Both the position numbers and the translations under genes were made by a program. A stretch of 8,448 nucleotides of DNA, taken from positions 1-8,448 of the forward strand of contig JANNYA010000063.1 of assembly GCA_031409855.1 (NCBI GenBank), written 5' to 3'. The notes beneath the pieces are model-generated. The model saw nothing but the letters and a program-made list of their open reading frames with translations, was not told the DNA's origin and did not search any database. This document shows positions 1 to 7,068 of this stretch, one piece after another (the first letter of the stretch is position 1; the number at the start of each line of letters is the position of its first letter). This DNA is from JANNYA01 sp031409855 (GTDB lineage Bacteria > Pseudomonadota > Gammaproteobacteria > Xanthomonadales > SZUA-5).

Positions 1-270
1 CACACGCACGACATGGCGCTAAACAAAGCATGGACAGCCGCAAGTTTTAAAATCACCACCTCGGCACTTGCCGTTGAAACCCAGGCAGGCAAACCGATGA
101 GTGGTATTCGCAGCTTGCCGCGTGTTGCAGCGGTGGGTGGCGGGATGCCTATTACTGCGTCGGGCAGCTTAGTGGGTGCAATTGGCGTTTCTGGGGCGCC
201 CGGCGGCGACGCGGACGATGCTTGCGCCAAAGCAGGTATTGCGGCTATTGTTGACGACCTCGCGTTTTAG
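1..270 (+). CDS. GlcG/HbpS-type heme-binding family protein (DUF336), C-terminal part
   Basis: This is the 3' end of a gene whose start lies left of the window: the frame is open from base 1 (His-Thr-His-Asp before the first Met at 13) and stops at 268-270. The visible ~89 residues carry the C-terminal signature of the GlcG/HbpS (DUF336) family: a KAWTAASF segment, then GGMPI, then VGAIGVSGAPGGDADDACAKAG. The family forms small alpha/beta proteins of roughly 130-170 residues; some members, such as Streptomyces HbpS, bind heme, and others sit in glycolate or redox operons with no proven role. A leader peptide, if any, would be outside the window. It ends 81 bases before soxB with no terminator between, so cotranscription is likely, and a redox or heme-related accessory role in sulfur oxidation is a guess from context. 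The family call is firm; the function is not. Confidence 0.85.
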   Translation, partial: HTHDMALNKAWTAASFKITTSALAVETQAGKPMSGIRSLPRVAAVGGGMPITASGSLVGAIGVSGAPGGDADDACAKAGIAAIVDDLAF

Positions 271-351
271 TCTACGGGCTCCATTCTCCGAGTGATGTGC
301 TGTTTGATATTTGCAGAAGGATCGACCTAATTCTTACAGAAAGATCATAAA

Positions 352-2091
352 ATGGCGCAGTTAGATCGTCGGGAATTTTTGCATTTACTGGCAGTAGCTT
401 CTGCTGGGGGTTTTGCGTTAAACGCACCAAATAATTTTGCTGCAACGCGTGCTGCCAAAACTGCCGCGATATATGATTTGCCACGAAAAGGCAATGTGCA
501 TTTATTGCACATGACAGATTGCCACGCGCAATTAAAGCCAATTTATTTTCGTGAGCCGAACGTAAATTTGGGCCTTGGCCAAGCGCTCGGTCGCCCTCCA
601 CACTTGGTTGGCGAGGCATTACTGAAGGCGTTTAGATTAGCGCCCTCTACCCGCGAAGCGCATGCTTTCACCCACCTAAATTTTGAGAAGGCAGCAGCTA
701 CCTACGGCAAAGTAGGCGGTTTTGCGCACATTGCTACGTTGGTGAAGCAGCTAAAAGCCAGTAGGCCAGGTGCGTTGTTACTTGACGGTGGCGACACATG
801 GCAAGGTTCCGGCACGGCATTGTGGACAAAGGGCCAAGACATGGTGGACGCCGCGCTGTTACTGGGCGTTGACATCATGACGGCGCACTGGGAATTTACG
901 CTTGGCGATAAGCGTTTACTCGAAATCCTCAACAAAGACTTTAAGGGCAAAGTAGAGTTTTTGGCGCAAAACGTTCGCACCACTGATTTTGAAGACCCCG
1001 TATTTCCCGGCTATACCATTCGGCAAATGAACGGTGTTGCTGTGGCTATTATTGGTCAAGCGTTTCCTTACACACCAATCGCTAATCCGCGCTACTTTAC
1101 ACCGGAATGGAGCTTCGGCATTCGTGAAGAGGCGCTCCAAAAAGTGGTTGAAGATGTCCGTAAACAGGGTGTTTCAGCGGTGGTGTTATTGTCCCACAAC
1201 GGCATGGATGTTGATTTAAAGCTAGCCTCACGCGTGACTGGCATTGACGTAATCTTAGGTGGTCACACCCACGATGGCGTACCTGCACCAATCAAAGTGG
1301 CCAATGCGCAAGGCCATACTTTAGTGACCAACGCGGGCTCTAATGGTAAGTTTTTAGGCGTGCTCGATATTGATGTGCGCAATAAGAAAATAGTCGATAT
1401 TCATTACCGCTTGCTACCTGTATTCTCAAATTTATTACCCGCCGATGTGGCAATGGAAAAGTTGATAACCGGAATCCGCGCACCCTACGAAGCGAGGTTA
1501 GCGCAGAAATTAGCCGTCACCCAAGGCACGCTATATCGACGCGGTAGCTTCAATGGTAGCTTCGATCAGCTAATTTTGGACAGCCTACTTGAAGTAAAAG
1601 ATGCGCAAATTGCTTTTTCTCCCGGATTTCGCTGGGGTACGTCGTTGTTGCCCGGTCAGACGATTACGCGCGAGCATTTGCTAGATCAAACCGCAATCAC
1701 CTATCCCTTCACGACCTTAACGGAGTTGACCGGCGCCATGATTAAAACCGTGCTGGAAGATATCGCCGATAATCTTTTTAATCCTGATCCTTACCTGCAG
1801 CAAGGCGGCGACATGGTGCGCGTGGGCGGAATGCAATATGCTTGTGAGCCCAATGCCCGTGCGGGTTCCCGCATTAGTGACATGCAACTGAATGGTAAAC
1901 AAATTGAAGCTGATAAGACTTATAAAGTTTCGGGTTGGGCACCGGTGAGCGAAGCAGGACGCGATGCGAATGGCGAGCCAATTTGGGATGTTGTGGAACG
2001 ATACTTAAAAGCTAAAGGAACCATTGCACCAGTAAAGTTGAATTTGCCAAAATTGATTGGCGTAGCGGATAATCCAGGCATAGCAATTTAA
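352..2091 (+). CDS. soxB: Thiosulfohydrolase SoxB (Tat-exported, dimanganese type)
   Basis: SoxB hydrolyses the terminal sulfonate from cysteine-S-thiosulfonate on the SoxYZ carrier in the periplasm, releasing sulfate, as part of the Sox thiosulfate-oxidation system. At 579 residues it has the usual SoxB length. Residues 1-31 form a Tat signal: D-R-R-E-F-L-H-L-L followed by an Ala/Gly-rich stretch. The metallophosphoesterase (5'-nucleotidase-like) domain shows TDCH (55-58), GGDTWQGS (146-153), the SoxB-type HWEFT motif (179-183), SHNG (281-284) and GGHTHD (303-308), the usual metal and active-site segments. SoxB-specific stretches include HMTDCHAQLKPIYFREPN (53-70), RRGSFNGSFDQLI (396-408) and FRWGTSLLPG (426-435). 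The residue before HWEF is Ala, where I recall Gly in most SoxB proteins. ATG 352 is the only reasonable start: an in-frame stop lies at 328-330 and no other start codon follows it. The ribosome binding site is weak (AGAAAGA, 338-344). Other sox genes are expected upstream, beyond the window. Confidence 0.95.
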   Translation: MAQLDRREFLHLLAVASAGGFALNAPNNFAATRAAKTAAIYDLPRKGNVHLLHMTDCHAQLKPIYFREPNVNLGLGQALGRPPHLVGEALLKAFRLAPSTREAHAFTHLNFEKAAATYGKVGGFAHIATLVKQLKASRPGALLLDGGDTWQGSGTALWTKGQDMVDAALLLGVDIMTAHWEFTLGDKRLLEILNKDFKGKVEFLAQNVRTTDFEDPVFPGYTIRQMNGVAVAIIGQAFPYTPIANPRYFTPEWSFGIREEALQKVVEDVRKQGVSAVVLLSHNGMDVDLKLASRVTGIDVILGGHTHDGVPAPIKVANAQGHTLVTNAGSNGKFLGVLDIDVRNKKIVDIHYRLLPVFSNLLPADVAMEKLITGIRAPYEARLAQKLAVTQGTLYRRGSFNGSFDQLILDSLLEVKDAQIAFSPGFRWGTSLLPGQTITREHLLDQTAITYPFTTLTELTGAMIKTVLEDIADNLFNPDPYLQQGGDMVRVGGMQYACEPNARAGSRISDMQLNGKQIEADKTYKVSGWAPVSEAGRDANGEPIWDVVERYLKAKGTIAPVKLNLPKLIGVADNPGIAI

Positions 2092-2127
2092 AAAAAACTT
2101 TTGAACGTAACCAGAATTGAGAATCAG

Positions 2128-4233
2128 ATGACTAATTTAGGAAAAGCCTTGCTGAGTGTCGCAACCGTCGCCGCAACTGTTTTTAACACCGCAGCCAATG
2201 CTGCAACTAGCGAACCGGATCCGTATTTGTGGCTGGAAGAAGTAAATGGCGACAAGGCGATTGCTTGGGTAAAGGCCGAAAACGCAAAAACAGAAGCCGT
2301 GTTATCGGCGCATCCAAAATTCAACAGCATCCGTGATAAATCCTTGGCTATATTAGATAGCAAAGAGCGCATTCCAGGTGTGACAAAGCGCGGCGAGCAT
2401 TTCTATAATTTTTGGCAAGATGCTGCAAACCCGCGTGGAATATGGCGTCGCACTACATTAGCGGAATACCGCAAAGCCCAACCCAATTGGGAGATGGTAT
2501 TTGATCTTGATGCCTACTCAAAGCAAGAAAAAGAAAGCTGGGTGTGGAAGGGCGCAACATTCTTGTACCCAGATTATGATCGAGCGATGGTATCGATTTC
2601 ACGCGGCGGAGCGGACGCCACGGTGTACCGTGAGTTTGACGTCACTAAAAAAACATTTGTGGTTGGTGGCTTCAGCTTGCCCGAAGCCAAAGGTAGTTTG
2701 TCATGGATTAACCGCGATACCTTGTTTGTGCAGACCGATTTTGGCGCAGGCAGCATGACTGCTTCGGGCTACCCAAGAATTGTTAAAGAATGGACGCGTG
2801 GCACACCACTTACGGCTGCTAAAACAGTATTTGAGGGTAAAGAATCGGACATCAGTATTACTGGTTTTGTAAGCCAAGCGAAGGGCTATCCAACACGCCA
2901 ATACGTAAACCAATCACTGACGTTCTACACTTCAAAAACCTTTCTGCGCGATGCCAAGACCGGCGTCTTAACGGCAATCGATGTGCCAATTGACGCAACT
3001 TTAGGACGCGTGCGCGACTGGATGTTGGTCTCGCTAAAAAGTGATTGGAAGCTTGGTGACGCGACCTACCCTAGCGGCGCACTCATTGCGATTAACGAAA
3101 CCAGCTTCATGGCCGGTAAGCGTAATTTTGATGTGCTTTTTAAGCCCACTGCACGCAGCTCACTGGCAGGTTACACCGCGACTAAAAGTGCGATTATCAT
3201 CAATGAATTAGATAACGTAAAAAATAAATTGGTGGAATGGCGGCACGCGAACGGCGCATGGAAATCCACTAAAATTGCCCACGGCGGTAACGTAACGTTG
3301 AGCGCGTCCGGTGTGGATAGTGACACCACCGATGATTACTTTTTTACCCAAACAGATTACCTAACGCCACCCACGCTGTATTTGGGCGCGGCTGGATCAA
3401 CCAAAGCTGAAAAATTAAAATCACTACCTGCGTTTTTTGATGCAACGCCCTATCAAACCACCCAATTTGAAGCCACAAGTAAAGATGGTGAAAAAATCCC
3501 GTATTTTGTGGTGATGGCAAAGAACACCAAGCTCGACGGTAGCAACCCAACCCTGCTCTACGGCTACGGTGGCTTTCAAGTATCGATGGTGCCCAGTTAT
3601 TCCGGCACGACGGGTGCCGCGTGGCTCGACAACGGAGGCGTATACGTGGTGGCCAATATTCGCGGTGGCGGTGAATTTGGTCCGCGCTGGCATCAAGCAG
3701 GATTAAAGGCGAATCGGCAAAAAGTGTTTGATGATTTTATCGCCGTTGGTGAAGATTTAAGCGCCCGCAAAATCACTAGTCCAAAGCACTTGGCCATCTA
3801 TGGCGGCAGCAATGGCGGCTTATTGGTAGGTGCGGTGATGGTGCAGCGCCCTGATTTATTCAAGGCTGTTGTTTGCGCCGTGCCGCTGCTGGATATGCAG
3901 CGCTACCATAAGCTGTTGGCAGGTGCATCGTGGGTGGCTGAATATGGCGATCCTGATCAAGCTGACCAATGGGATTACATTAGCAAGTACAGTCCATATC
4001 AAAACTTGAAAGCCGGCGTTAAATACCCAAGCGTGCTGTTCACCACATCCACTCGTGATGACCGCGTCCACCCTGGTCACGCACGCAAAATGATGGCAAA
4101 AATGCAAGCGTTAGGCAGCCCTGTTCGATACTACGAAAATATGGAGGGCGGCCATGCAGGATCGGCCAATAATGCACAGGTAGCCTATCGTACGGCGTTA
4201 ATGTATGCGTTTTTGCTCAATGAACTAAAGTGA
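2128..4233 (+). CDS. Secreted prolyl oligopeptidase family (S9A) serine peptidase
   Basis: This is probably a periplasmic serine peptidase that cleaves short peptides, classically after proline. From ATG 2128 it has 701 residues, normal for S9A. That start gives a clean Sec signal peptide: K6, a hydrophobic Ala/Val core, and a likely cut after A-N-A at about residue 24. The in-frame TTG at 2101 would add nine residues ahead of the leader and has no ribosome binding site, so I prefer ATG 2128, although its own site (GAGAA, 2118-2122) is weak. The mature protein opens with the family's EPDPYLWLEEV. A seven-bladed propeller domain would span about 40-420 and the alpha/beta hydrolase about 430-700. 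The hydrolase shows YGYGGF (478-483), RGGGEFG (512-518), GGSNGG with nucleophile Ser561, RDDRVHP with Asp644, and GGHAGS with His676, so the triad is complete. It starts 36 bases after soxB and may be read through. Substrate specificity cannot be read from sequence; dipeptidyl or oligopeptidase B-like activity is possible. Confidence 0.9.
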   Translation: MTNLGKALLSVATVAATVFNTAANAATSEPDPYLWLEEVNGDKAIAWVKAENAKTEAVLSAHPKFNSIRDKSLAILDSKERIPGVTKRGEHFYNFWQDAANPRGIWRRTTLAEYRKAQPNWEMVFDLDAYSKQEKESWVWKGATFLYPDYDRAMVSISRGGADATVYREFDVTKKTFVVGGFSLPEAKGSLSWINRDTLFVQTDFGAGSMTASGYPRIVKEWTRGTPLTAAKTVFEGKESDISITGFVSQAKGYPTRQYVNQSLTFYTSKTFLRDAKTGVLTAIDVPIDATLGRVRDWMLVSLKSDWKLGDATYPSGALIAINETSFMAGKRNFDVLFKPTARSSLAGYTATKSAIIINELDNVKNKLVEWRHANGAWKSTKIAHGGNVTLSASGVDSDTTDDYFFTQTDYLTPPTLYLGAAGSTKAEKLKSLPAFFDATPYQTTQFEATSKDGEKIPYFVVMAKNTKLDGSNPTLLYGYGGFQVSMVPSYSGTTGAAWLDNGGVYVVANIRGGGEFGPRWHQAGLKANRQKVFDDFIAVGEDLSARKITSPKHLAIYGGSNGGLLVGAVMVQRPDLFKAVVCAVPLLDMQRYHKLLAGASWVAEYGDPDQADQWDYISKYSPYQNLKAGVKYPSVLFTTSTRDDRVHPGHARKMMAKMQALGSPVRYYENMEGGHAGSANNAQVAYRTALMYAFLLNELK

Positions 4234-4271
4234 AAAGTCAAAATAGGGCTCACCGCATAAAAAGGTTTGTT

Positions 4272-4300
4272 TTGACGGCAAGCGCACAATCAAGTAGAAT
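4272..4300 (+). promoter_or_regulatory. Sigma70 promoter for the tRNA-Ser/tRNA-Arg unit
   Basis: A -35 box TTGACG (4272-4277) and a -10 box TAGAAT (4295-4300) are separated by exactly 17 bases; each hexamer matches consensus at five of six positions. The bases just after the -10 are GCGCGGC, a GC-rich discriminator of the kind known from stable-RNA promoters under stringent control. Transcription would start near 4307 and give a leader of about 90 bases before tRNA-Ser. That is long but usual for a precursor trimmed by RNases. Regulation by ppGpp is inferred from the discriminator only. Confidence 0.7.
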
Positions 4301-4399
4301 GCGCGGCTTGGTAGGAATATCAAGTGGGTCTAAAAAGTAGTAAAAGCGCCGTAGTTTTTTAGCAAAGACAGCGCGTTGTAAAGCAAAAACGTTTTAGTT

Positions 4400-4492
4400 G
4401 GAGACGTGGCCGAGAGGTCGAAGGCACTCCCCTGCTAAGGGAGCATGCGGCCTAAAACTGCATCAAGGGTTCGAATCCCTTCGTCTCCGCCA
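4400..4492 (+). tRNA. tRNA-Ser(GCT)
   Basis: A complete class II tRNA of 93 bases with encoded CCA (4490-4492). The acceptor stem GGAGACG (4400-4406) pairs perfectly with CGTCTCC (4482-4488), with discriminator G at 4489. The anticodon stem CTCCC/GGGAG (4427-4431, 4439-4443) holds the loop CTGCTAA, so the anticodon is GCT at 4434-4436, reading AGC and AGT serine codons. The long variable arm typical of tRNA-Ser is present: ATGCGG (4445-4450) pairs with CTGCAT (4458-4463) with one G-T wobble. The T arm is AAGGG-TTCGAAT-CCCTT (4465-4481). Pairing of serV (GCU) with ACG-reading tRNA-Arg genes is also seen in E. coli. Confidence 0.98.
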
Positions 4493-4523
4493 CTTTGTGG
4501 ACTAGCTAAAACAGTGTTTTGTT

Positions 4524-4532
4524 TGCTATAAT
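4524..4532 (+). promoter_or_regulatory. Extended -10 promoter element between the two tRNA genes
   Basis: TGCTATAAT is a perfect extended -10 (TG-N-TATAAT). No convincing -35 is found 16-18 bases upstream, as is common for extended -10 promoters. The hexamer ends 11 bases before the first base of tRNA-Arg, so transcription would begin only a few bases ahead of the mature 5' end. It could give tRNA-Arg its own supply in addition to read-through from the upstream promoter. The match is strong, but its use in the cell is inferred. Confidence 0.5.
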
Positions 4533-4543
4533 GAAAGACTGTT

Positions 4544-4620
4544 GCGCCCGTAGCTCAGTTGGATAGAGTACTTGGCTACGAACCAAGGGGTCGTGGGTTC
4601 GAATCCTGCCGGGCGCACCA
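4544..4620 (+). tRNA. tRNA-Arg(ACG)
   Basis: A complete 77-base class I tRNA with encoded CCA (4618-4620). The acceptor stem GCGCCCG (4544-4550) pairs with CGGGCGC (4610-4616), with discriminator A at 4617. The D stem GCTC/GAGT contains one G-T pair, as in other ACG-reading arginine tRNAs. The anticodon stem CTTGG/CCAAG (4571-4575, 4583-4587) holds loop CTACGAA, giving anticodon ACG at 4578-4580. In bacteria the A is normally edited to inosine by TadA so that CGT, CGC and CGA are read. The T arm GTGGG-TTCGAAT-CCTGC has two adjacent wobble pairs (T-G and G-T) in its stem. It lies 51 bases after tRNA-Ser. Confidence 0.98.
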
Positions 4621-4630
4621 AAAAATTCAA

Positions 4631-4654
4631 ATGCCACCTTCGGGTGGCATTTTT
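4631..4654 (+). terminator. Rho-independent terminator of the tRNA unit
   Basis: A perfect 8-bp stem ATGCCACC (4631-4638) and GGTGGCAT (4643-4650) closes a stable TTCG tetraloop (4639-4642) and is followed by four T bases (five counting the last stem base). An A-rich stretch precedes the stem. It begins 10 bases after the tRNA-Arg CCA and cleanly separates the tRNA unit from the beta-oxidation operon. Confidence 0.93.
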
Positions 4655-4749
4655 ACGTTTGACGTTCGCCCGAATGGGCAAGCGGGTAATTGCATCAACT
4701 TAGGCGAAAAGCCTCGTTAACAAACGCGCATTGGGCGACAATATTCGCG

Positions 4750-4764
4750 GCGTCAATTTGACGC
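4750..4764. promoter_or_regulatory. 15-bp palindrome overlapping a -35-like box upstream of the beta-oxidation operon
   Basis: GCGTCAA-T-TTGACGC is a perfect inverted repeat with a single central base. Its right arm contains TTGACG (4758-4763), five of six matches to a -35 box. Seventeen bases later lies TAGTGT (4781-4786), a weak -10 candidate that overlaps the first operator-like repeat. A regulator bound to the palindrome would cover the -35 region. The symmetry is directly visible; the promoter and operator roles are inferred. Confidence 0.45.
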
Positions 4765-4773
4765 GCCGCCTAA

Positions 4774-4790
4774 AATACATTAGTGTATGG
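4774..4790. promoter_or_regulatory. Operator-like palindromic repeat, copy 1
   Basis: AATACATTAGTGTATGG contains the imperfect palindrome ATACAT-TA-GTGTAT (4775-4788; 6-2-6 spacing, one mismatch). It is repeated 24 bases downstream and overlaps the best -10 candidate of the operon. The layout resembles a binding site for a dimeric helix-turn-helix repressor, for example of the TetR type that often controls fatty-acid degradation operons. The regulator itself is not in the window. Confidence 0.5.
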
Positions 4791-4797
4791 TCTTATC

Positions 4798-4814
4798 AAT
4801 ACACACGTGTATGG
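4798..4814. promoter_or_regulatory. Operator-like palindromic repeat, copy 2
   Basis: AATACACACGTGTATGG matches copy 1 at 14 of 17 positions, the three differences all falling in the centre. Its core ATACAC-AC-GTGTAT (4799-4812) is a perfect 6-2-6 palindrome; an inner ACACGTGT (4803-4810) is also symmetric in a second register. It lies just downstream of the inferred transcription start near 4793, where a bound protein would block initiation or escape. Confidence 0.5.
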
Positions 4815-4915
4815 AGCTTGGTCGTTTTGGTGGGCAATCCGCGCGCCATGAACCATTTTCTGTGCCTACCGCTCCAAGCTTATCCACGCCCCGCCCGCCT
4901 CCAGCCGAGAACCCC

Positions 4916-7027
4916 ATGAACAGTACCCAATATGAAGTCCACGGCAACGTTGCCGTCATCCGTTTGAATAATCCACCCGTCAATGGACTGAGTCACGCGC
5001 TGCGGTCCGGTATCGTCGCCAATGTGCGGCAGGCGGAAGCTGACCAAAACATCACGGCAATGGTCTTGATCGGTTCCGACAAGGCGTTTTCCGGTGGCGC
5101 CGACATTCGCGAATTCGGCACGCCGGCCGCGATGGCCGAGCCGGGCCTGCATACCGTGATCAATATTGTTGAGTCGTCGACCAAGCCGGTGATTGCGGCC
5201 ATTGGCGGCGCGTGTATGGGCGGCGGTCTGGAACTGGCACTTGGCTGCCATTTTCGTGTCGCGATTGGTGGCGCATCCATCGCGCTGCCTGAAGTCAAGA
5301 TCGGCCTGTTGCCCGGTGCCGGCGGGACACAACGCCTGCCACGCTTGATTGGTGTCGAGGCGGCATTAAACATGATTGTGTCGGGTGAGCCGGTGCCCTC
5401 GGACATGTTTAAAGGCACGCCGTTGTTTGACCAGTTTATTGAGGGCGATTTGTTGGCCGGCGCATTGGCTTTTGCCCAAACGGTTGTTGCCGAACAGCGG
5501 CCGTTAAAACGCGTGCGTGATCTAAAGGTCAAGCATCCGAAGGCCAACGCGTTGTTTATGTTTGCGCGCAATGCGGTGGGTGCAATGTCAAAAAACTATC
5601 CGGCACCCTTAAAGTGTATTGACGCCGTCGAAGCCGCTGTCACCAAATCGTTTGACGACGGGCTCAAATTTGAAGGCAAGTTGTTTCTTGAGTTGTACTT
5701 AAGTGATGAATCGCGTGCTTTGCGACATCTGTTTTTGTCAGAACGCAAAGCCTCGAAGGTGGTCGGTATCGCCGATGATGTCAAGCCGCGCACCATTGCC
5801 AGCGTCGGCGTGATTGGTGCCGGCACGATGGGTAGCGGTATTGCGATTAATTTCCTGATGGCCGGCATACCGACCGTCATTCTGGAAACCAAACAAGACG
5901 CACTTGATCGTGGTGTTAAACACATCAACGATTTTTTTGAAGGACGCGTCAAAAAAGGCAAGATGAAGGCGGAGAAGGCCGCCACCCAGGCCGCACTGTT
6001 GAAGCCGACACTCAGCTACGATGATTTCAGCAATGTGGATCTGGTGATCGAAGCGGTATTCGAGGAAATGGGTGTCAAAAAAGCCGTGTTCGAGAAACTC
6101 GATAACGTCTGCAAGCCCGGCGCCATCCTCGCATCAAACACCTCCACGCTCGATTTGAATGCAATTGCGGCATTTACCAAGCGCCCACAGGATGTGGTCG
6201 GTGCACACTTTTTCAGCCCGGCAAACGTGATGAAGCTGCTCGAAGTCGTGCGCGGCGCCAAGACTGCCGACGACGTGCTGGTGACCATCATGCAGGTGGC
6301 AAAAAAGATTCGCAAAACCGCGGTGATTTCGGGTGTGTGCGATGGCTTCATCGGCAACCGCATGATTCACGGCTATTCGCGCGAGGCGATCAATATGCTC
6401 GAAGAAGGCGCCACCGTCGAGCAGATCGACGGCGCACTCGAAAAATTCGGTTGGGCGATGGGCCCGTTTCGTATGGGGGACCTCGCCGGTAATGACATTG
6501 GCTGGGCGATACGCAAACGCCAGCGCGCGGAAAACCCGAATACTGTCGCCGGTGCAGACGTGATTGCCGACGCATTGTGTGAGCAAGGCCGCTTTGGCCA
6601 AAAGACCGGCGCCGGCTGGTATCGTTACGAGAAGGGCCGGCGCGATGCGATTTCGGATCCGGTGGTCGGTGCGATCGTCGATGCACATCGCAAAGCGAAA
6701 GGCATCACGCCACGCAAGATCAGCAGCAGCGAGATCGTCCAGCGTTGTGTGTTCGCATTGGTCAACGAGGGGGCGCGTATTTTGGAAGAAGGCATCGCGC
6801 AACGTGCCTCGGATATCGATATCGTTTATATCTTTGGTTACGGCTTCCCGGCTTATCGCGGCGGGCCGATGTTATACGCCGACAGTGTGGGCCTGATGAA
6901 TGTCGAACGTGCCATGGAAGGTTTTACGCGCGCGGAAAAAAATGCGGGAAAACAGCCGGGTGGTTTTTGGCAGCCCGCGCCGCTGCTGGCGAAACTCGCC
7001 GCAGCCGGAAAATCGTTTAACGGATAG
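4916..7027 (+). CDS. Fused enoyl-CoA hydratase / 3-hydroxyacyl-CoA dehydrogenase (FadB/FadJ or MFE-1 type)
   Basis: This cytoplasmic bifunctional enzyme hydrates trans-2-enoyl-CoA and oxidises the resulting L-3-hydroxyacyl-CoA with NAD+, the second and third steps of beta-oxidation. From ATG 4916 (GAGA site at 4907-4910) it has 703 residues. The crotonase domain (about 1-190) shows FSGGADIREF (58-67), ACMGGGLELALGC (99-111) and LPEVKIGLLPGAGGTQR (124-140); Glu106 and Glu126 are the expected catalytic pair. The NAD-binding domain has GVIGAGTMGSG (298-308) and SNTSTLD (408-414). HFFSPANVMKLLEV (431-444) supplies catalytic His431 with Glu443. Two C-terminal helical dehydrogenase domains follow, near 475-570 and 600-695, the second with GYGFPAYRGGP (641-651). 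The HFFSP motif and length resemble peroxisomal MFE-1 and short bacterial fusions more than E. coli FadB, so I give no symbol. It is the first gene of the operon, 53 bases ahead of the thiolase. Confidence 0.95.
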   Translation: MNSTQYEVHGNVAVIRLNNPPVNGLSHALRSGIVANVRQAEADQNITAMVLIGSDKAFSGGADIREFGTPAAMAEPGLHTVINIVESSTKPVIAAIGGACMGGGLELALGCHFRVAIGGASIALPEVKIGLLPGAGGTQRLPRLIGVEAALNMIVSGEPVPSDMFKGTPLFDQFIEGDLLAGALAFAQTVVAEQRPLKRVRDLKVKHPKANALFMFARNAVGAMSKNYPAPLKCIDAVEAAVTKSFDDGLKFEGKLFLELYLSDESRALRHLFLSERKASKVVGIADDVKPRTIASVGVIGAGTMGSGIAINFLMAGIPTVILETKQDALDRGVKHINDFFEGRVKKGKMKAEKAATQAALLKPTLSYDDFSNVDLVIEAVFEEMGVKKAVFEKLDNVCKPGAILASNTSTLDLNAIAAFTKRPQDVVGAHFFSPANVMKLLEVVRGAKTADDVLVTIMQVAKKIRKTAVISGVCDGFIGNRMIHGYSREAINMLEEGATVEQIDGALEKFGWAMGPFRMGDLAGNDIGWAIRKRQRAENPNTVAGADVIADALCEQGRFGQKTGAGWYRYEKGRRDAISDPVVGAIVDAHRKAKGITPRKISSSEIVQRCVFALVNEGARILEEGIAQRASDIDIVYIFGYGFPAYRGGPMLYADSVGLMNVERAMEGFTRAEKNAGKQPGGFWQPAPLLAKLAAAGKSFNG

Positions 7028-7068
7028 TTGCCAGCCGTGCCGAATGTGCCAACAAATATTGCAGATAT

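Larger units (their letters stand above)
4655..4915 (+). other. Non-coding control region and leader of the beta-oxidation operon
   Basis: This 261-base stretch holds no supported gene. Its left part contains two small hairpins (GCCC-GAAT-GGGC at 4668-4679; AGGC-GAAAA-GCCT at 4702-4714) with no evident role. Its centre carries the palindrome and the paired operator-like repeats listed separately. Its last ~100 bases are C-rich and lead to the GAGA ribosome binding site (4907-4910) before ATG 4916. A reading frame continuous with the downstream gene runs through 4787-4915, but it lacks family homology and its first ATG sits inside an operator-like repeat, so it is treated as untranslated leader. 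Confidence 0.6.

Noticed and set aside
272..619. Minus-strand open frame overlapping the soxB start
   Set aside because: It shows no domain or ribosome binding site I can support and overlaps the conserved Tat signal and TDCH motif of soxB.
2101..2127. TTG start for the prolyl oligopeptidase
   Set aside because: It has no ribosome binding site and would place nine polar residues ahead of a signal peptide that begins properly at ATG 2128.
4400..4620. tRNA pair as the attachment site of an integrated element
   Set aside because: No integrase gene and no second copy of a tRNA 3' end is visible in the window; the shared TTCGAATCC is just the T loop of the two tRNAs.
4787..4915. In-frame extension of the hydratase/dehydrogenase to an ATG at 4787
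   Set aside because: The 43 extra residues are Pro/Ser-rich without crotonase homology, the ATG lies inside an operator-like repeat, and ATG 4916 has its own GAGA site and gives the family's normal N-terminus.
4880..6802. Long minus-strand open frames opposite the hydratase/dehydrogenase gene (for example 4880-5332, 4993-5571, 6134-6802)
   Set aside because: Their residues mirror the GC-rich coding strand, show no recognisable domain and overlap a well-supported gene throughout.
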